Part shown: positions 31,133-42,193 of the stretch, piece by piece
Layout: every line of letters starts with the position of its first letter
How positions within the stretch are numbered: the first letter of the stretch is position 1
Assembly (NCBI RefSeq): GCF_000011745.1
Contig: NC_007292.1
Span: forward strand, 62,001 to 126,000
From: Candidatus Blochmanniella pennsylvanica str. BPEN
GTDB taxonomy: Bacteria; Pseudomonadota; Gammaproteobacteria; Enterobacterales; Enterobacteriaceae
Reading direction: 5' to 3'
DNA: 64,000 nucleotides
The notes under the pieces: generated by a model
Databases searched by the model: none
What the model was told of the DNA's origin: nothing
Seen by the model: the letters and a program-made list of their open reading frames with translations, nothing else
Position numbers and translations under genes: made by a program

Positions 31133-31696
31133 ATGCGTGATGACAATTTGATATGGATTGATCTAGAGATGACTGGACTAAATCCAGAATGGGATCGTAT
31201 TTTGGAAATAGCTACTTTAGTTACCGATAGTAAATTGAATATTTTATCAGAGGGTCCTGTTATATCAATACATCAATCTGAATCTCAGCTGTTATTAATG
31301 GATGATTGGAACACACGTGTTCATAGTGCTACTGGATTAATAGAAAAGGTGAGATGTAGTACATTAGATGAGACTAGCGCATCTAATTTGACAATAAAAT
31401 TTTTAAGAAATTGGGTCGGTTTTAAAAAATCACCGATATGCGGAAACAGTATAGCTCAGGATCGTCTATTTTTATTTCGATATATGCCAGAATTAGAATC
31501 ATATTTTAATCATCGTTATTTGGATGTGAGCACGATTAAAGAATTAATGGTTCGTTGGAGACCAGATTTGATATCTGGATTACGGTTACAGAAAACCCAT
31601 TGTGCATTAGATGACATTCGTGAATCTGTTTCAGAATTAATGTATTATCGCAAGCATTTTATACAATTACAAGATGCCATAAAATTAATAATATAG
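31133..31696 (+). CDS. orn: Oligoribonuclease Orn
   Basis: DEDDh 3'-5' exonuclease that degrades 2-5-nt RNA fragments to mononucleotides. The four acidic motifs are visible: WIDLEMTGL (Asp and Glu near residues 9-11), [11 protein letters not shown] and [11 protein letters not shown] with the catalytic His and Asp. 187 aa (181 in E. coli). It precedes tRNA-Gly as in E. coli (orn-glyVXY). Confidence 0.96.
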   Translation: MRDDNLIWIDLEMTGLNPEWDRILEIATLVTDSKLNILSEGPVISIHQSESQLLLMDDWNTRVHSATGLIEKVRCSTLDETSASNLTIKFLRNWVGFKKSPICGNSIAQDRLFLFRYMPELESYFNHRYLDVSTIKELMVRWRPDLISGLRLQKTHCALDDIRESVSELMYYRKHFIQLQDAIKLII

Positions 31697-31826
31697 ATAT
31701 TATTTGAAAGCGTAAGAAAAATCAATTAATAAGATAGTTAGTTGATGCGGTTTGTAACCTGTTGCTAAATATACGATGCAGATTCATTGAAATAATAATT
31801 ATATCTTTATTTTTTATTTAAAGTAT

Positions 31827-31902
31827 GCGGGAATAGCTCAGTTGGGAGAGCACAACCTTGCCAAGGTTGGGGTCGCGAGTTCAAATCTCGTTTCCCGCTC
31901 CA
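31827..31902 (+). tRNA. glyV: tRNA-Gly(GCC)
   Basis: Cloverleaf with acceptor GCGGGAA/TTCCCGC, anticodon GCC in CTTGCCAAGG and T-arm GCGAGTTCAAATCTCGT; CCA is encoded (31900-31902). One copy, where E. coli has three (glyVXY) at this site. Confidence 0.96.
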
Positions 31903-32486
31903 TTTTAGTATTTGCTTTTATATCATTGATTATCATTATATATTTTAATTTCAAATGAAGTTTAAAATAAGTGCACTATTAATATATTTTAGAGTGGTTA
32001 ATTATATATAAATCAGGAATTATTTGTTGTTTAAAAATAAATTGAGCATGCATATTTATTGATACGATAATGATGAGTTTGACAAATTGATGGATAGCGA
32101 ATATGACAAAATGACTTGTAGTCTTATGACTATATAATATCCGATTTTTTTTCAATATATTTGATTAGACATTTATTTGCTCTTACTCTTTATATCAAAT
32201 TACAACATTGATATAAAGAGTAAATCATTTTCTGGTATAATCTATAGTAATAGAAATTAATTTTAAATGTGTATAAGATTATTATTTTTTAATTCTAATT
32301 AAAAATTTATTTAATGTAGAAAGATGTAATTAGTGTTTTTTATAATTTTGTATTTGTTATATAAGTTTTATATATATTGTTATGTATCTATAAAAATTAA
32401 TTGAATAATAAGTGATTATGTTAATATCTTTTATATTATTTTACTTATAAAAATACTGTGATGTATAAGTTCTTAAATTTATACTA
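31903..32486. other. Spacer between tRNA-Gly and tsaE
   Basis: About 580 bp; E. coli queG and nnr lie here and are absent. It contains the hairpin at 32183-32223. Confidence 0.6.
32183..32231 (+). terminator. Hairpin downstream of tRNA-Gly
   Basis: A perfect 16-bp stem (32183-32198 with 32208-32223), 9-nt loop, followed by ATCATTTTC. It lies 280 bp beyond the tRNA on the same strand. Probably a terminator, possibly of a lost gene. Confidence 0.5.
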
Positions 32487-32975
32487 ATGATGAAGAAATA
32501 TGTGTTGGTGTTATCTGATGAACTAAAAACTCTGTCATTAGGTGCTACTTTGGCTTCTGTTTGTGTTCAAGGTTGTGTGATTTATTTAAATGGCTATGTA
32601 GGATCAGGAAAGTCTGTTTTTTGTAAGGGATTTTTACATGCATTAGGACATAATGGCCATATACATAGTCCTACTTACACTTTAATTGAATCTTATATTT
32701 TGAAACATTGGCGTGTGTGTCATTTTGATTTTTATCGGTTAATTTCTTCAGAAGAACTGGAGAACATGGGAATTAGAGATTATTTTGATGGGCGTACTAT
32801 ATGCTTAATAGAGTGGCCAAAACAAGGAATGGGAATTTTACCGAAAGAAGATATTTCAGTCACTATAAATTATCATGATCATAAAGAATCTAGGCAAGTC
32901 ATTATAAAATCTTTTAGTAATTTAGGTCACAAAATGTTAGATGCTTTGTTAGTACGTTGGAAGTTAGACGCATGA
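32487..32975 (+). CDS. tsaE: tRNA threonylcarbamoylation ATPase TsaE
   Basis: P-loop ATPase that drives cycling of the TsaB-TsaD complex in t6A37 tRNA modification. 162 aa (153 in E. coli). Walker A is GYVGSGKSVF (residues about 36-45), where E. coli has GDLGAGKTTF; HSPTYTLIE, HFDFYRL, ELENMGIRDYF and LIEWPKQG are conserved. Its last four bases ATGA overlap the amiB start codon, so the two genes are translationally coupled, as in E. coli. The partner tsaD is at 10.2 kb. Confidence 0.95.
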   Translation: MMKKYVLVLSDELKTLSLGATLASVCVQGCVIYLNGYVGSGKSVFCKGFLHALGHNGHIHSPTYTLIESYILKHWRVCHFDFYRLISSEELENMGIRDYFDGRTICLIEWPKQGMGILPKEDISVTINYHDHKESRQVIIKSFSNLGHKMLDALLVRWKLDA

Positions 32976-34243
32976 AGTTAAAATACGAAATAATTTTCGT
33001 AATGACAATATTTTCAAGATATTTATGTGTTGAACCAGTTATAGCATCAACTCTTAGTTCAATCTCTGTTACCAATAATGCAAATCAAGCTATAGTAACA
33101 TTAGACAGCGTTGTTGTTCCCGTGTATATGATATTTTCCTTACATAACCCGGAAAGAATTGTAATAGATCTTTTAAAAACATCTAAAGTTCAAAAAAATA
33201 TATTTCCAATAAATTTCAATGGCACTAATTTAGTCAAATGCATTCGAACAAATACATCTCTTAATCACCAAAGTATACGTATAGTATTAGATCTAACTTC
33301 TCCTGCAAATATAGGAACAGTAACACAAAAACAAATAAAAGAGCATTATAGTATTATATTAACAATTTTGAAAAAAGAAATATTTACTATTCCTGAGGTA
33401 AATACTCGCAAAATATCACCCATTGTGCATCGTAAAATTCATGTTAATTCAGGTCAAATGATAAATAATCAAAAGAGAATAATAGATACACGATTTAGAA
33501 AAAATCAGAATCACAATAAGACATTATCTCCTATTATTGTAGCTATCGATGCTGGACATGGAGGGCAAGACCCAGGAGCTACAGGTCGCCATGGAATATA
33601 TGAAAAAAATATTACAATTAATATAGCTAAAAAACTAAAAACATTATTGGATTTAGACCCGAGTTTTAAAGCTGTTATGATCCGAGACGGAGACTATTTT
33701 TTATCGGTCATGGAACGTTCTAATTTGGCTCGAAAAAGAGAAGCAAATGTATTAGTGTCTATTCATGCAGATTCTTCTTTAAACACTAATGTTAGAGGGG
33801 CATCAGTTTGGGTGTTATCTAATCGTCGTGCTAAAAGTGAAATGATACATTGGTTACAACGCAGCGAGAAACACGCAGAGTTATTGGGAGGTTTGGGAGA
33901 TATACTGACTAGTTATCATAATGATCCGTATTTTAATCATTTAGTTTTAGACTTGCAATTTGGTTACGCTCAACGAGCAGGGTATGATATTGCAGCACAT
34001 GTTTTACATCAATTAAAAAATATTACTCCTTTACATAAGGATATACCTGAGTATTCTAGTTTTGGTATATTACGATCTCCTGATATCCCTTCTATTTTAG
34101 TAGAGACTGGATTTATTAGTAATGTAAAAGACGAATTTTTATTGGTTAGTAGTGGATATCAAGAAAAAATAGCTAATGCTTTATACAAAGGCTTACGTTC
34201 TTATTTCATAATGTCACAACGAAAATTATTAGATCATTCATAA
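32972..34243 (+). CDS. amiB: N-acetylmuramoyl-L-alanine amidase AmiB
   Basis: Periplasmic zinc amidase that splits septal peptidoglycan during cell separation. From the ATG at 32972, overlapping the tsaE stop, it has a signal peptide (about 25 residues), an AMIN domain (about 30-130) and an Amidase_3 domain (about 190-415). Zinc ligands are visible in DAGHGGQDPGA, the Glu of YEKN, SIHAD, and the catalytic Glu of VETGFIS. The linker is shorter and basic compared with the Pro-rich linker of E. coli. 423 aa against 445. mutL, which follows in E. coli, is missing. Confidence 0.96.
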   Translation: MKLKYEIIFVMTIFSRYLCVEPVIASTLSSISVTNNANQAIVTLDSVVVPVYMIFSLHNPERIVIDLLKTSKVQKNIFPINFNGTNLVKCIRTNTSLNHQSIRIVLDLTSPANIGTVTQKQIKEHYSIILTILKKEIFTIPEVNTRKISPIVHRKIHVNSGQMINNQKRIIDTRFRKNQNHNKTLSPIIVAIDAGHGGQDPGATGRHGIYEKNITINIAKKLKTLLDLDPSFKAVMIRDGDYFLSVMERSNLARKREANVLVSIHADSSLNTNVRGASVWVLSNRRAKSEMIHWLQRSEKHAELLGGLGDILTSYHNDPYFNHLVLDLQFGYAQRAGYDIAAHVLHQLKNITPLHKDIPEYSSFGILRSPDIPSILVETGFISNVKDEFLLVSSGYQEKIANALYKGLRSYFIMSQRKLLDHS

Positions 34244-34474
34244 TCTTAAAAATATATATTTACTGTAAATTAATAAATAAAAAAGCAACAATTATTATAT
34301 TAAATAAGTTATTATACATTCAGTCTTTTTTAGCAATAATGATTAATATTTATTGCATATACTTATATGTATAAGAGTTAACGCGTGTCTCGAAATAATT
34401 GAATTTTTTGATAAATTATAGAAATGATTTCAGGTAATAACATTTTTGATTTTATATAATTAAGGGAGAATTTT

Positions 34475-35419
34475 ATTAAACATCAACCATTAGCTATATT
34501 TTTAATGGGTCCTACGGCTTCTGGAAAAACAAGTTTAGCTATAGATTTAAAAAAAAGAAAAGAAAAAATAGATATTATCAGCGTTGATTCGGCTTTGATA
34601 TATCGTGATATGGATATCGGTACAGCTAAACCTGTTGCTGAAGAATTAAAATTAGCCCCGCATAAATTGATAAATATTCGTGATCCAGTTGAATGTTATT
34701 CGGCGGCAGATTTTTATCGTGATGCGGATAATGAAATGGAAAATATTATACAGTCTGAACATACACCTTTTTTGGTGGGTGGAACGATGTTATATTTTAA
34801 AACTCTGCTAGATGGGTTATTTTTTTTACCAGCAACTAACCAAAAAATTCGTGATGATCTGGAATATGAAGCAAAAAGAACGGGATGGATAAATATACAC
34901 GATTTATTAAAACATATTGATCCGATTTCGGCCAACAAAATTCACTTAAATGATCATAAGAGAATAATCCGAGCATTAGAAATTTTTTTTATTTCTGGTA
35001 AAACATGGACAGAATTAAAATTAATTAATAATCAAAAACTGAAATATCGATTTCATCAATTTGCTGTTGTTCCGTCAAGTCGTGATTTATTATATAAACG
35101 AATTGAGGAACGTTTCCATAGAATGTTAGATATCGGATTTGAAGATGAAGTTATCAAATTATTTAATCGATCTGATTTACATACAAAAGAAGTAAAATCG
35201 TCCATTTCTTGTGTAGGTTATCGTCAAATGTGGGAGTATTTATCTGGTGATATTAACTATAATCAGATGATAATTAAAGGAATTTGTGCTACCCGGCAAC
35301 TTGCGAAACGACAATTAACCTGGTTGCGTAGATGGCCGAATTTATGCTGGTTAAATAGTGATAATTTATCTGCTGCAACTGATAGTATATCGAAGATATT
35401 AATTGAAAAATCCATCTAA
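34475..35419 (+). CDS. miaA: tRNA dimethylallyltransferase MiaA, probable AUU start
   Basis: Adds a dimethylallyl group to A37 of tRNAs reading UNN codons. The P-loop GPTASGKTSLA is followed by SVDSALIYRDMDIGTAKP, VGGTMLYFKTLLDGL, SCVGYRQMWEYL and CATRQLAKRQLTWLRRW. The first ATG in frame (34505) would begin right at the P-loop and lose the first beta strand. Upstream codons encode KHQPLAIFL, matching E. coli KAIFL, and begin with ATT at 34475 set 6 nt after a GGGAG Shine-Dalgarno sequence. With that start it is 314 aa (316 in E. coli). mutL is absent from the gap before it; hfq follows. Confidence 0.94.
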   Translation: MKHQPLAIFLMGPTASGKTSLAIDLKKRKEKIDIISVDSALIYRDMDIGTAKPVAEELKLAPHKLINIRDPVECYSAADFYRDADNEMENIIQSEHTPFLVGGTMLYFKTLLDGLFFLPATNQKIRDDLEYEAKRTGWINIHDLLKHIDPISANKIHLNDHKRIIRALEIFFISGKTWTELKLINNQKLKYRFHQFAVVPSSRDLLYKRIEERFHRMLDIGFEDEVIKLFNRSDLHTKEVKSSISCVGYRQMWEYLSGDINYNQMIIKGICATRQLAKRQLTWLRRWPNLCWLNSDNLSAATDSISKILIEKSI

Positions 35420-35509
35420 TATATAAAATTTAAAAAATTAAATTTGAAGTTATCTGCTTAATTTAGACCGTTTAGAATAATATAAAATTAATTTTTAAGG
35501 AAATTGAAA

Positions 35510-35755
35510 ATGCACAAAGTTCAATCATTACAAGATCCATTTTTGAACGTATTACGTCGTGAGCGCGTTCCGGTTTTTATTTATTTGATAAACGGTATTA
35601 AATTACAAGGAGAAATTGAGTCTTTTGATAAATTTGTGATTTTGTTAAGAAATACAGTGAATCAAATGATTTATAAGCATGCTATATCTACTATTGTTCC
35701 TTCCCGTGTTGTTTCATATTATGTTGGTCGTGCTGGTAATCACACTACATTCTGA
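35510..35755 (+). CDS. hfq: RNA chaperone Hfq, short tail
   Basis: Hexameric Sm-like protein that helps small RNAs pair with mRNAs. The Sm1 and Sm2 blocks are intact: [40 protein letters not shown] and the distal [12 protein letters not shown] (KH motif). The protein is 81 aa; the acidic disordered tail of E. coli Hfq (102 aa) is nearly absent. I chose the ATG at 35510 with AAGGAAATTG upstream; a TTG two codons earlier is possible. Between miaA and hflX as in E. coli. Confidence 0.96.
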   Translation: MHKVQSLQDPFLNVLRRERVPVFIYLINGIKLQGEIESFDKFVILLRNTVNQMIYKHAISTIVPSRVVSYYVGRAGNHTTF

Positions 35756-35917
35756 TCGTTTGTTTTAGGGATTTTTAATATTTTAAAGTATAAATATGTA
35801 TTAAACGCAGTATTACTGAATACTATTAAGTATGATATACTATAAAATATGTGATAAATTCATCATATTTGATGAAATAAGTATAACTTATTTGTGGAAT
35901 TTGTGGAGTAGCTTTTA

Positions 35918-37204
35918 TTGTGTGATTCGGGTTATTCGGCTAATCAATCTATTTTAGTCCATACTTTTTTTGCTAAAGAAAAACAAAATGAAAATTTCAA
36001 TTTACAGGAATTTTTATCTTTGGCATCTACGGCAGGCGTGGAGGTATTGGAAATTCTTACTAGTAATTGTAAAACTTGTAATGCTAAATATTTTATCGGG
36101 ATCGGAAAAACATTAGAACTTGAACGAATGATTAGGAATAATTCTGTATCTATTGTGTTGTTCAATTGTATTTTGTCTCCTCATCAAGAACGAAATCTTA
36201 TGTGTTTATTGAAATGCAAGATTATTGATAGAAATCAACTGATTCTCAACATTTTTGCGCAACGTGCACGTACGTACGAAGGTAAGTTGCAGGTGAAATT
36301 AGCTCAACTGAGGCATTTAAATTCTCGTTTAGTACATGAATGGAGTCATCTTGAACGCCAAAAAGGAGGTATTGGTTTACGAGGGGGAGCAGGAGAGATG
36401 CAATTAGAAAGTGATCGCCGTTTATTACGCAAGGAGATGAATCAGATTTTATTGCGTCTAAAAAAAATAGAAAATCAACGGGAACAGGGTAGACGACATC
36501 GTGTTAGAATTGGAGTACCTACTGTTTCTTTAGTAGGATATACAAATGCTGGAAAATCTACTTTATTTAACACAATGACTGCATCACATGTGTATACATC
36601 ATCGAAACTGTTTGCCACTCTTGATCCTACCAGTAGACGTATTGTATACAAAGGTGTACATGATATTATATTAACAGACACGGTAGGTTTTATTCAAAAT
36701 TTACCACGTGGTTTAATATCTTCTTTTCAGGCGACTTTAAAAGAAACAGTACAAGCAACTCTATTATTACATGTTGTAGACGTTGCTGATGAAAGATTTG
36801 AACAAAATATTAACACGGTACATTGTATTTTAAGTAATTTAAACGTTCATAATGTTCCAAGGATTTTGGTGATGAACAAGATAGATCAATTAAAAAAAAT
36901 AGTGCCACGTATTGATCGAGATAATCATGGTCGTCCAATACGGGTCTGGATATCAGCTCAAAATAATTTAGGTCTTTCTTTATTGCTACAAGCTATTAAT
37001 GAATTGCTATCAAACTATATGATTTCTTATGAATTACGAATGCCTATAAGTAACGGTTTATGCGAGAAGTTATATAAATTACAAGTTGTTAAACAATATT
37101 GGGTTGAAGATCATAATTATATTAGGTTAAAAATATATTTATCTTCTATAAATTGGGGTCGTTTATTAAAAAATAATAAATTATTGATAGATTATATTGT
37201 TTAA
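35918..37204 (+). CDS. hflX: GTPase HflX (ribosome rescue)
   Basis: GTPase that binds and splits stalled 70S ribosomes. N-terminal HflX domain (LVHTFF onward), the linker QKGGIGLRGGAGEMQLESDRR-type block near residue 150 (two extra residues compared with GLRGPGETQLETDRR in E. coli), then the G domain from about 205: G1 GYTNAGKST, G3 DTVGFIQNLP, G4 NKID, G5 ISAQ. Start is TTG at 35918, which gives MCDSGYSANQSILVH, aligning with the E. coli N-terminus; no ATG fits. 428 aa (426 in E. coli). Part of the hfq-hflX-hflK-hflC cluster. Confidence 0.95.
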   Translation: MCDSGYSANQSILVHTFFAKEKQNENFNLQEFLSLASTAGVEVLEILTSNCKTCNAKYFIGIGKTLELERMIRNNSVSIVLFNCILSPHQERNLMCLLKCKIIDRNQLILNIFAQRARTYEGKLQVKLAQLRHLNSRLVHEWSHLERQKGGIGLRGGAGEMQLESDRRLLRKEMNQILLRLKKIENQREQGRRHRVRIGVPTVSLVGYTNAGKSTLFNTMTASHVYTSSKLFATLDPTSRRIVYKGVHDIILTDTVGFIQNLPRGLISSFQATLKETVQATLLLHVVDVADERFEQNINTVHCILSNLNVHNVPRILVMNKIDQLKKIVPRIDRDNHGRPIRVWISAQNNLGLSLLLQAINELLSNYMISYELRMPISNGLCEKLYKLQVVKQYWVEDHNYIRLKIYLSSINWGRLLKNNKLLIDYIV

Positions 37205-37259
37205 TATTTTTAAAATAAAGAAAATATATAGATCACTCATATAATGTGTGAGGAAAAAT

Positions 37260-38555
37260 ATGATTTGTAATTATCTTAATAACTATAAATATATTCATGA
37301 TCCATGGGGGCATCATGATAAGAATGATGTAGATCGTCCTTCTATTGAAGATAAGAATAAATCTGAATTTAATATATTAGATTCAGATAAATATTTGAAT
37401 AAAATAACTGATAAATTAAATATATTTAGTAAGCAAAATAAGGATTCAGAAAAATTTCCTAAAAATAAAAATTTTTTTATAATGTTAATGTTAATTATTG
37501 TTGTTTTTGTGTGGATTATTAGTGGTTTGTACACGATTAAAGAAGCAGAACGCGGGGTAGTTTTAAGATTTGGAAAATATCATCATTTAGTGCAACCAGG
37601 TTTAAATTGGAAGCCTACTTTTTTTGATGTTGTAATTCCAGTAAATGTAGAATCAGTACGTGAATTAGCAGCTTCTGGTATGATGTTGACTTCAGATGAA
37701 AATGTAGTCCGAGTAGAGATGAATGTACAGTACCGCGTAACTGATCCAAAAAACTATTTATTTAACGTTATTGATGCTGACGATAGCTTGCGTCAAGCTA
37801 CTGATAGTGCTTTGCGTGGAGTTATTGGGAAATATAATATGGATCGTATTTTAACAGAAGGGCGCACGGTGGTACGTAGTGATACTCGAAGAGTGTTAGA
37901 GAAAACGATACACCCTTATAATATGGGTATTACTTTATTAGATGTAAACTTTCAAACAGCTCGCCCCCCAGAAGAGGTAAAAGCAGCATTTGATGATGCT
38001 ATTGCCGCCCGAGAAAATGAACAACAATATATTCGTGAGGCTGAAGCTTATGCTAATGAAGTACAACCACGAGCCAATGGACACGCGCAACGTATTTTAG
38101 AGGAAGGGCGAGCGTATAAAGCACGTACTGTCTTAGAAGCACAAGGTGAAGTACAAAGATTTACTAAAATTTTGCCAGAATATAAAGCAGCTCCTGAAAT
38201 TACTCGTGAGCGATTATATATTAATTCCATGGAGCGTGTGTTAAGTAATACTAGAAAAATATTTGTAAATTCAAAAGATACGCAGAATGTACTATTGTTA
38301 CCTTCAGGTCAATTAAAACAAATTAAAGATAACAATGATATTGTATATTCTGATAGTATTGATAATACTGATGATGCTTTAAACTTAAATCAAATATGTG
38401 CTACTACTGATGCTAACATGAATAATGCACAGTTAATATCAAAAAATAGCCATCTGTCTCGTCATACAAATTCTATACCTAAAGAAAAAGTATTAGACCA
38501 AAGACAGGCTAATGTACAACGTGTTGATATTGCGCGCAAAGGGAGAGAGTCGTAG
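37260..38555 (+). CDS. hflK: FtsH protease regulator HflK
   Basis: Band-7/SPFH membrane protein that with HflC surrounds and modulates FtsH (ftsH is at 56.4 kb). DPWG near the N-terminus, one transmembrane helix (about residues 70-90), then the SPFH domain: YTIKEAERGVVLRFGKYHHLV, RELAASGMMLTSDENVVRVE, DDSLRQATDSALRGVIG and RPPEEVKAAFDDAIAARENE. The N-terminal Gly-rich stretch of E. coli is replaced by Asp/Lys/Asn-rich sequence. I chose ATG 37260, preceded by GAGG, over an upstream GTG. 431 aa (419 in E. coli). Ends 1 nt before hflC. Confidence 0.95.
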   Translation: MICNYLNNYKYIHDPWGHHDKNDVDRPSIEDKNKSEFNILDSDKYLNKITDKLNIFSKQNKDSEKFPKNKNFFIMLMLIIVVFVWIISGLYTIKEAERGVVLRFGKYHHLVQPGLNWKPTFFDVVIPVNVESVRELAASGMMLTSDENVVRVEMNVQYRVTDPKNYLFNVIDADDSLRQATDSALRGVIGKYNMDRILTEGRTVVRSDTRRVLEKTIHPYNMGITLLDVNFQTARPPEEVKAAFDDAIAARENEQQYIREAEAYANEVQPRANGHAQRILEEGRAYKARTVLEAQGEVQRFTKILPEYKAAPEITRERLYINSMERVLSNTRKIFVNSKDTQNVLLLPSGQLKQIKDNNDIVYSDSIDNTDDALNLNQICATTDANMNNAQLISKNSHLSRHTNSIPKEKVLDQRQANVQRVDIARKGRES

Positions 38556-39584
38556 ATGATACGAAATTTTTTTTCATTTGTTATATGTGTAATAGTAATA
38601 TTATTTTTTTCTTTATTTACAATAGAAGAGGGGCATAAGGGTATTATATTGCGTTTTGGTAAAGTATTACGCGATGCAGATAACAATTCATTAATTTACA
38701 ATCCAGGATTGCATATAAAAATTCCATTTATTGAGACAATAAAAATTTTAGATTCACGTATTCAGACTATGGACAATCAAGCAGATCGCTTTGTTACTAT
38801 GGAAAAAAAAGATTTAATTATTGATTCTTATGTAAAATGGCGTATTAGCGATTTGAGTCGATATTATTTAGCAACAGGAGGGGGTGATATTAGCCAAGCA
38901 GAAGTACTGATAAAACGAAAATTTTCCGACCGTTTACGTTCAGAATTAGGGAGATTGAATGTTCAAGGTATTGTAACAGATTCTCGAAATAAATTAATGA
39001 CCGATGTACGTGCATCGTTAAATCATGGAACTTCAGGAGAGGAAGCGTCAGGATTTCATTGTAATCATGACATTAAAAAGTTTCATTTTCATTCTAAAAA
39101 TTATGACTCGTCAATGCAAGAACAATATCGTGTTTCTGATTTGGTTAATCCAAATAGTATGGCTGCATTGGGCATTGAGATAGTGGATGTACGAATCAAG
39201 CAAATTAATTTGCCAACAGAAGTATCTGATGCAATTTATCAACGTATGCGTGCAGAACGCGATGCTGTTGCTAGACGCCATAGATCACAGGGACGAGAAG
39301 AAGCGGAAAAATTACGTGCTACAGCAGATTATGAAGTAACACGTACTCTAGCTGAGGCTAAACGTCAGTCATTAATCATTCGGGGTGAAGCTGACGCAGA
39401 AACTGCTAAACTATATGCTACTACTTTTAATGAAGACCCTTCATTTTATGCTTTAGTACGTACCTTACGTGCATATGAAAATAGTTTTAAGAAAAATAAT
39501 AATGATCTTATGGTGTTAAGCGCAGAAACTGATTTTTTACGTTTTATGAAATCACCAAAAAGTACTACCGGGCTTAATAATTAA
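38556..39584 (+). CDS. hflC: FtsH protease regulator HflC
   Basis: SPFH partner of HflK in the periplasmic HflKC cage around FtsH. A single N-terminal transmembrane helix (about 4-22) is followed by the SPFH domain: EEGHKGIILRFGKVLRD, TMDNQADRFVTMEKKDLIID, YYLATGGGDISQAEVLIKRK and MAALGIEIVDVRIKQINLPTEV, then the coiled coil ERDAVARRHRSQGREEAEKL. Residues about 157-185 form a variable insert with five His and one Cys, unlike the Ala/Glu-rich one in E. coli. 342 aa (334 in E. coli). yjeT is missing downstream. Confidence 0.96.
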   Translation: MIRNFFSFVICVIVILFFSLFTIEEGHKGIILRFGKVLRDADNNSLIYNPGLHIKIPFIETIKILDSRIQTMDNQADRFVTMEKKDLIIDSYVKWRISDLSRYYLATGGGDISQAEVLIKRKFSDRLRSELGRLNVQGIVTDSRNKLMTDVRASLNHGTSGEEASGFHCNHDIKKFHFHSKNYDSSMQEQYRVSDLVNPNSMAALGIEIVDVRIKQINLPTEVSDAIYQRMRAERDAVARRHRSQGREEAEKLRATADYEVTRTLAEAKRQSLIIRGEADAETAKLYATTFNEDPSFYALVRTLRAYENSFKKNNNDLMVLSAETDFLRFMKSPKSTTGLNN

Positions 39585-39742
39585 TTATGTAGTTAAAGAT
39601 GTTCGCATATTCTTGGATAGTTATTATTCGTTATGTTTGATATATAGAGTATAGAGCAAATATTATATATGGTGTATTTCATAGAAACTATATATTTGAT
39701 TTTATCACAAATAGTTAATTTGAATTAAATAGGCGACTTTAA

Positions 39743-41044
<1,302 letters not shown>

Positions 41045-41279
41045 TTAGTAGTATGAAGAAATTAATACCTTATTTTGAATAGAAGATTATTTGTGTGGTT
41101 AATAAATATTAAACTATATTGCTAATTATATTAGACATACAGTTACGGAAAATAAAATATTTAAATAAAGCATCTTAATTATATTTCAACCGATGCCTTT
41201 CATAATAATGGTATATAAAAAATACTTTAAAAATTTATTGCAATACTGTGTGTTGAAGTAATTTATTTTAATAAATGAA

Positions 41280-42023
41280 ATGAGTGAATTAGTATACGGC
41301 ATACATGCAGTAAAATCGGTTTTAGATAATTATTCGCATCGAATTGTGTCTGTATGTATCATTCAGAAATCTAAAGATTTGCGTTTGAAATTGTTAATTG
41401 ATCAAATAAAACAACGTCGAATTAGCATTCGAGAATGTAGTCGTCGACAGTTAGATATTCAAACGCAAGGTGCGTTGCATCAAGGTATTATTGTTAAAAT
41501 AGTTCCAAATGATTGTATGCAAGAAAATGATTTACCGAATTTTTTAATGCAATGTAAAACTACACCATTATTAGTGATATTAGATGGTGTGACTGATCCA
41601 CATAATTTGGGTGCATGTTTGAGATCTGCAGATGCAGCTGGGGCACACATAGTCATTGCACCACGTAATCGTTCAGCATGTTTAAATGGGACGGTTAGAA
41701 AAGTGGCTAGTGGATCTGTAGATAATATACCTTTTATGCAAGTAACTAATTTAATTAGAACGTTACAATTACTTCAAAAATATAATATCTGGATTATTGG
41801 CACTGTAATGCAATCTCAACGTCTAATTTTTAACAGCAAATTAACTAGGCCATTAGCTTTTGTAATGGGTTCTGAGGGAAATGGTATTCGTTATCTGACT
41901 CAGAAAAAATGCGATGAACTAGTTACGATCCCAATGTTAGGAGTTGCGACATCGCTTAATGTTTCAGTAGCTACGGGAATATGTTTGTTTGAAGCATTAA
42001 GACAGCGTTGGAAATATAAATAA
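41280..42023 (+). CDS. rlmB: 23S rRNA 2'-O-ribose G2251 methyltransferase RlmB
   Basis: SPOUT-family methyltransferase acting on G2251 in the peptidyl-transferase P loop. N-terminal L7Ae-like substrate domain (residues 1 to about 80; SELVYGIHAVKSVL), then the trefoil-knot domain: LDGVTDPHNLGACLRSADAAG, VRKVASGS, FVMGSEGNGIR and IPMLGVATSLNVSVATGICLFE. 247 aa (243 in E. coli). rnr, its upstream neighbour in E. coli, is lost. Confidence 0.96.
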   Translation: MSELVYGIHAVKSVLDNYSHRIVSVCIIQKSKDLRLKLLIDQIKQRRISIRECSRRQLDIQTQGALHQGIIVKIVPNDCMQENDLPNFLMQCKTTPLLVILDGVTDPHNLGACLRSADAAGAHIVIAPRNRSACLNGTVRKVASGSVDNIPFMQVTNLIRTLQLLQKYNIWIIGTVMQSQRLIFNSKLTRPLAFVMGSEGNGIRYLTQKKCDELVTIPMLGVATSLNVSVATGICLFEALRQRWKYK

Positions 42024-42193
42024 TGATGATTGAAATGATATATGATATGGTCATCTTCGTAGAAGATGAAGTTTACGAATTTATATAAAAAATCATTTAA
42101 GGATAAACACGTAAAAATATAAATATCTATAATTTTTAAGAATGTTGTTATGTTCAATATACCGGAAGATTTATAATGAAAGGAAAATAATAT

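Noticed and set aside
42150-42180. Possible S6:S18-binding leader motif (ACCGG) before rpsF
   Set aside because: The short motif occurs, but I could not draw the conserved structure around it.
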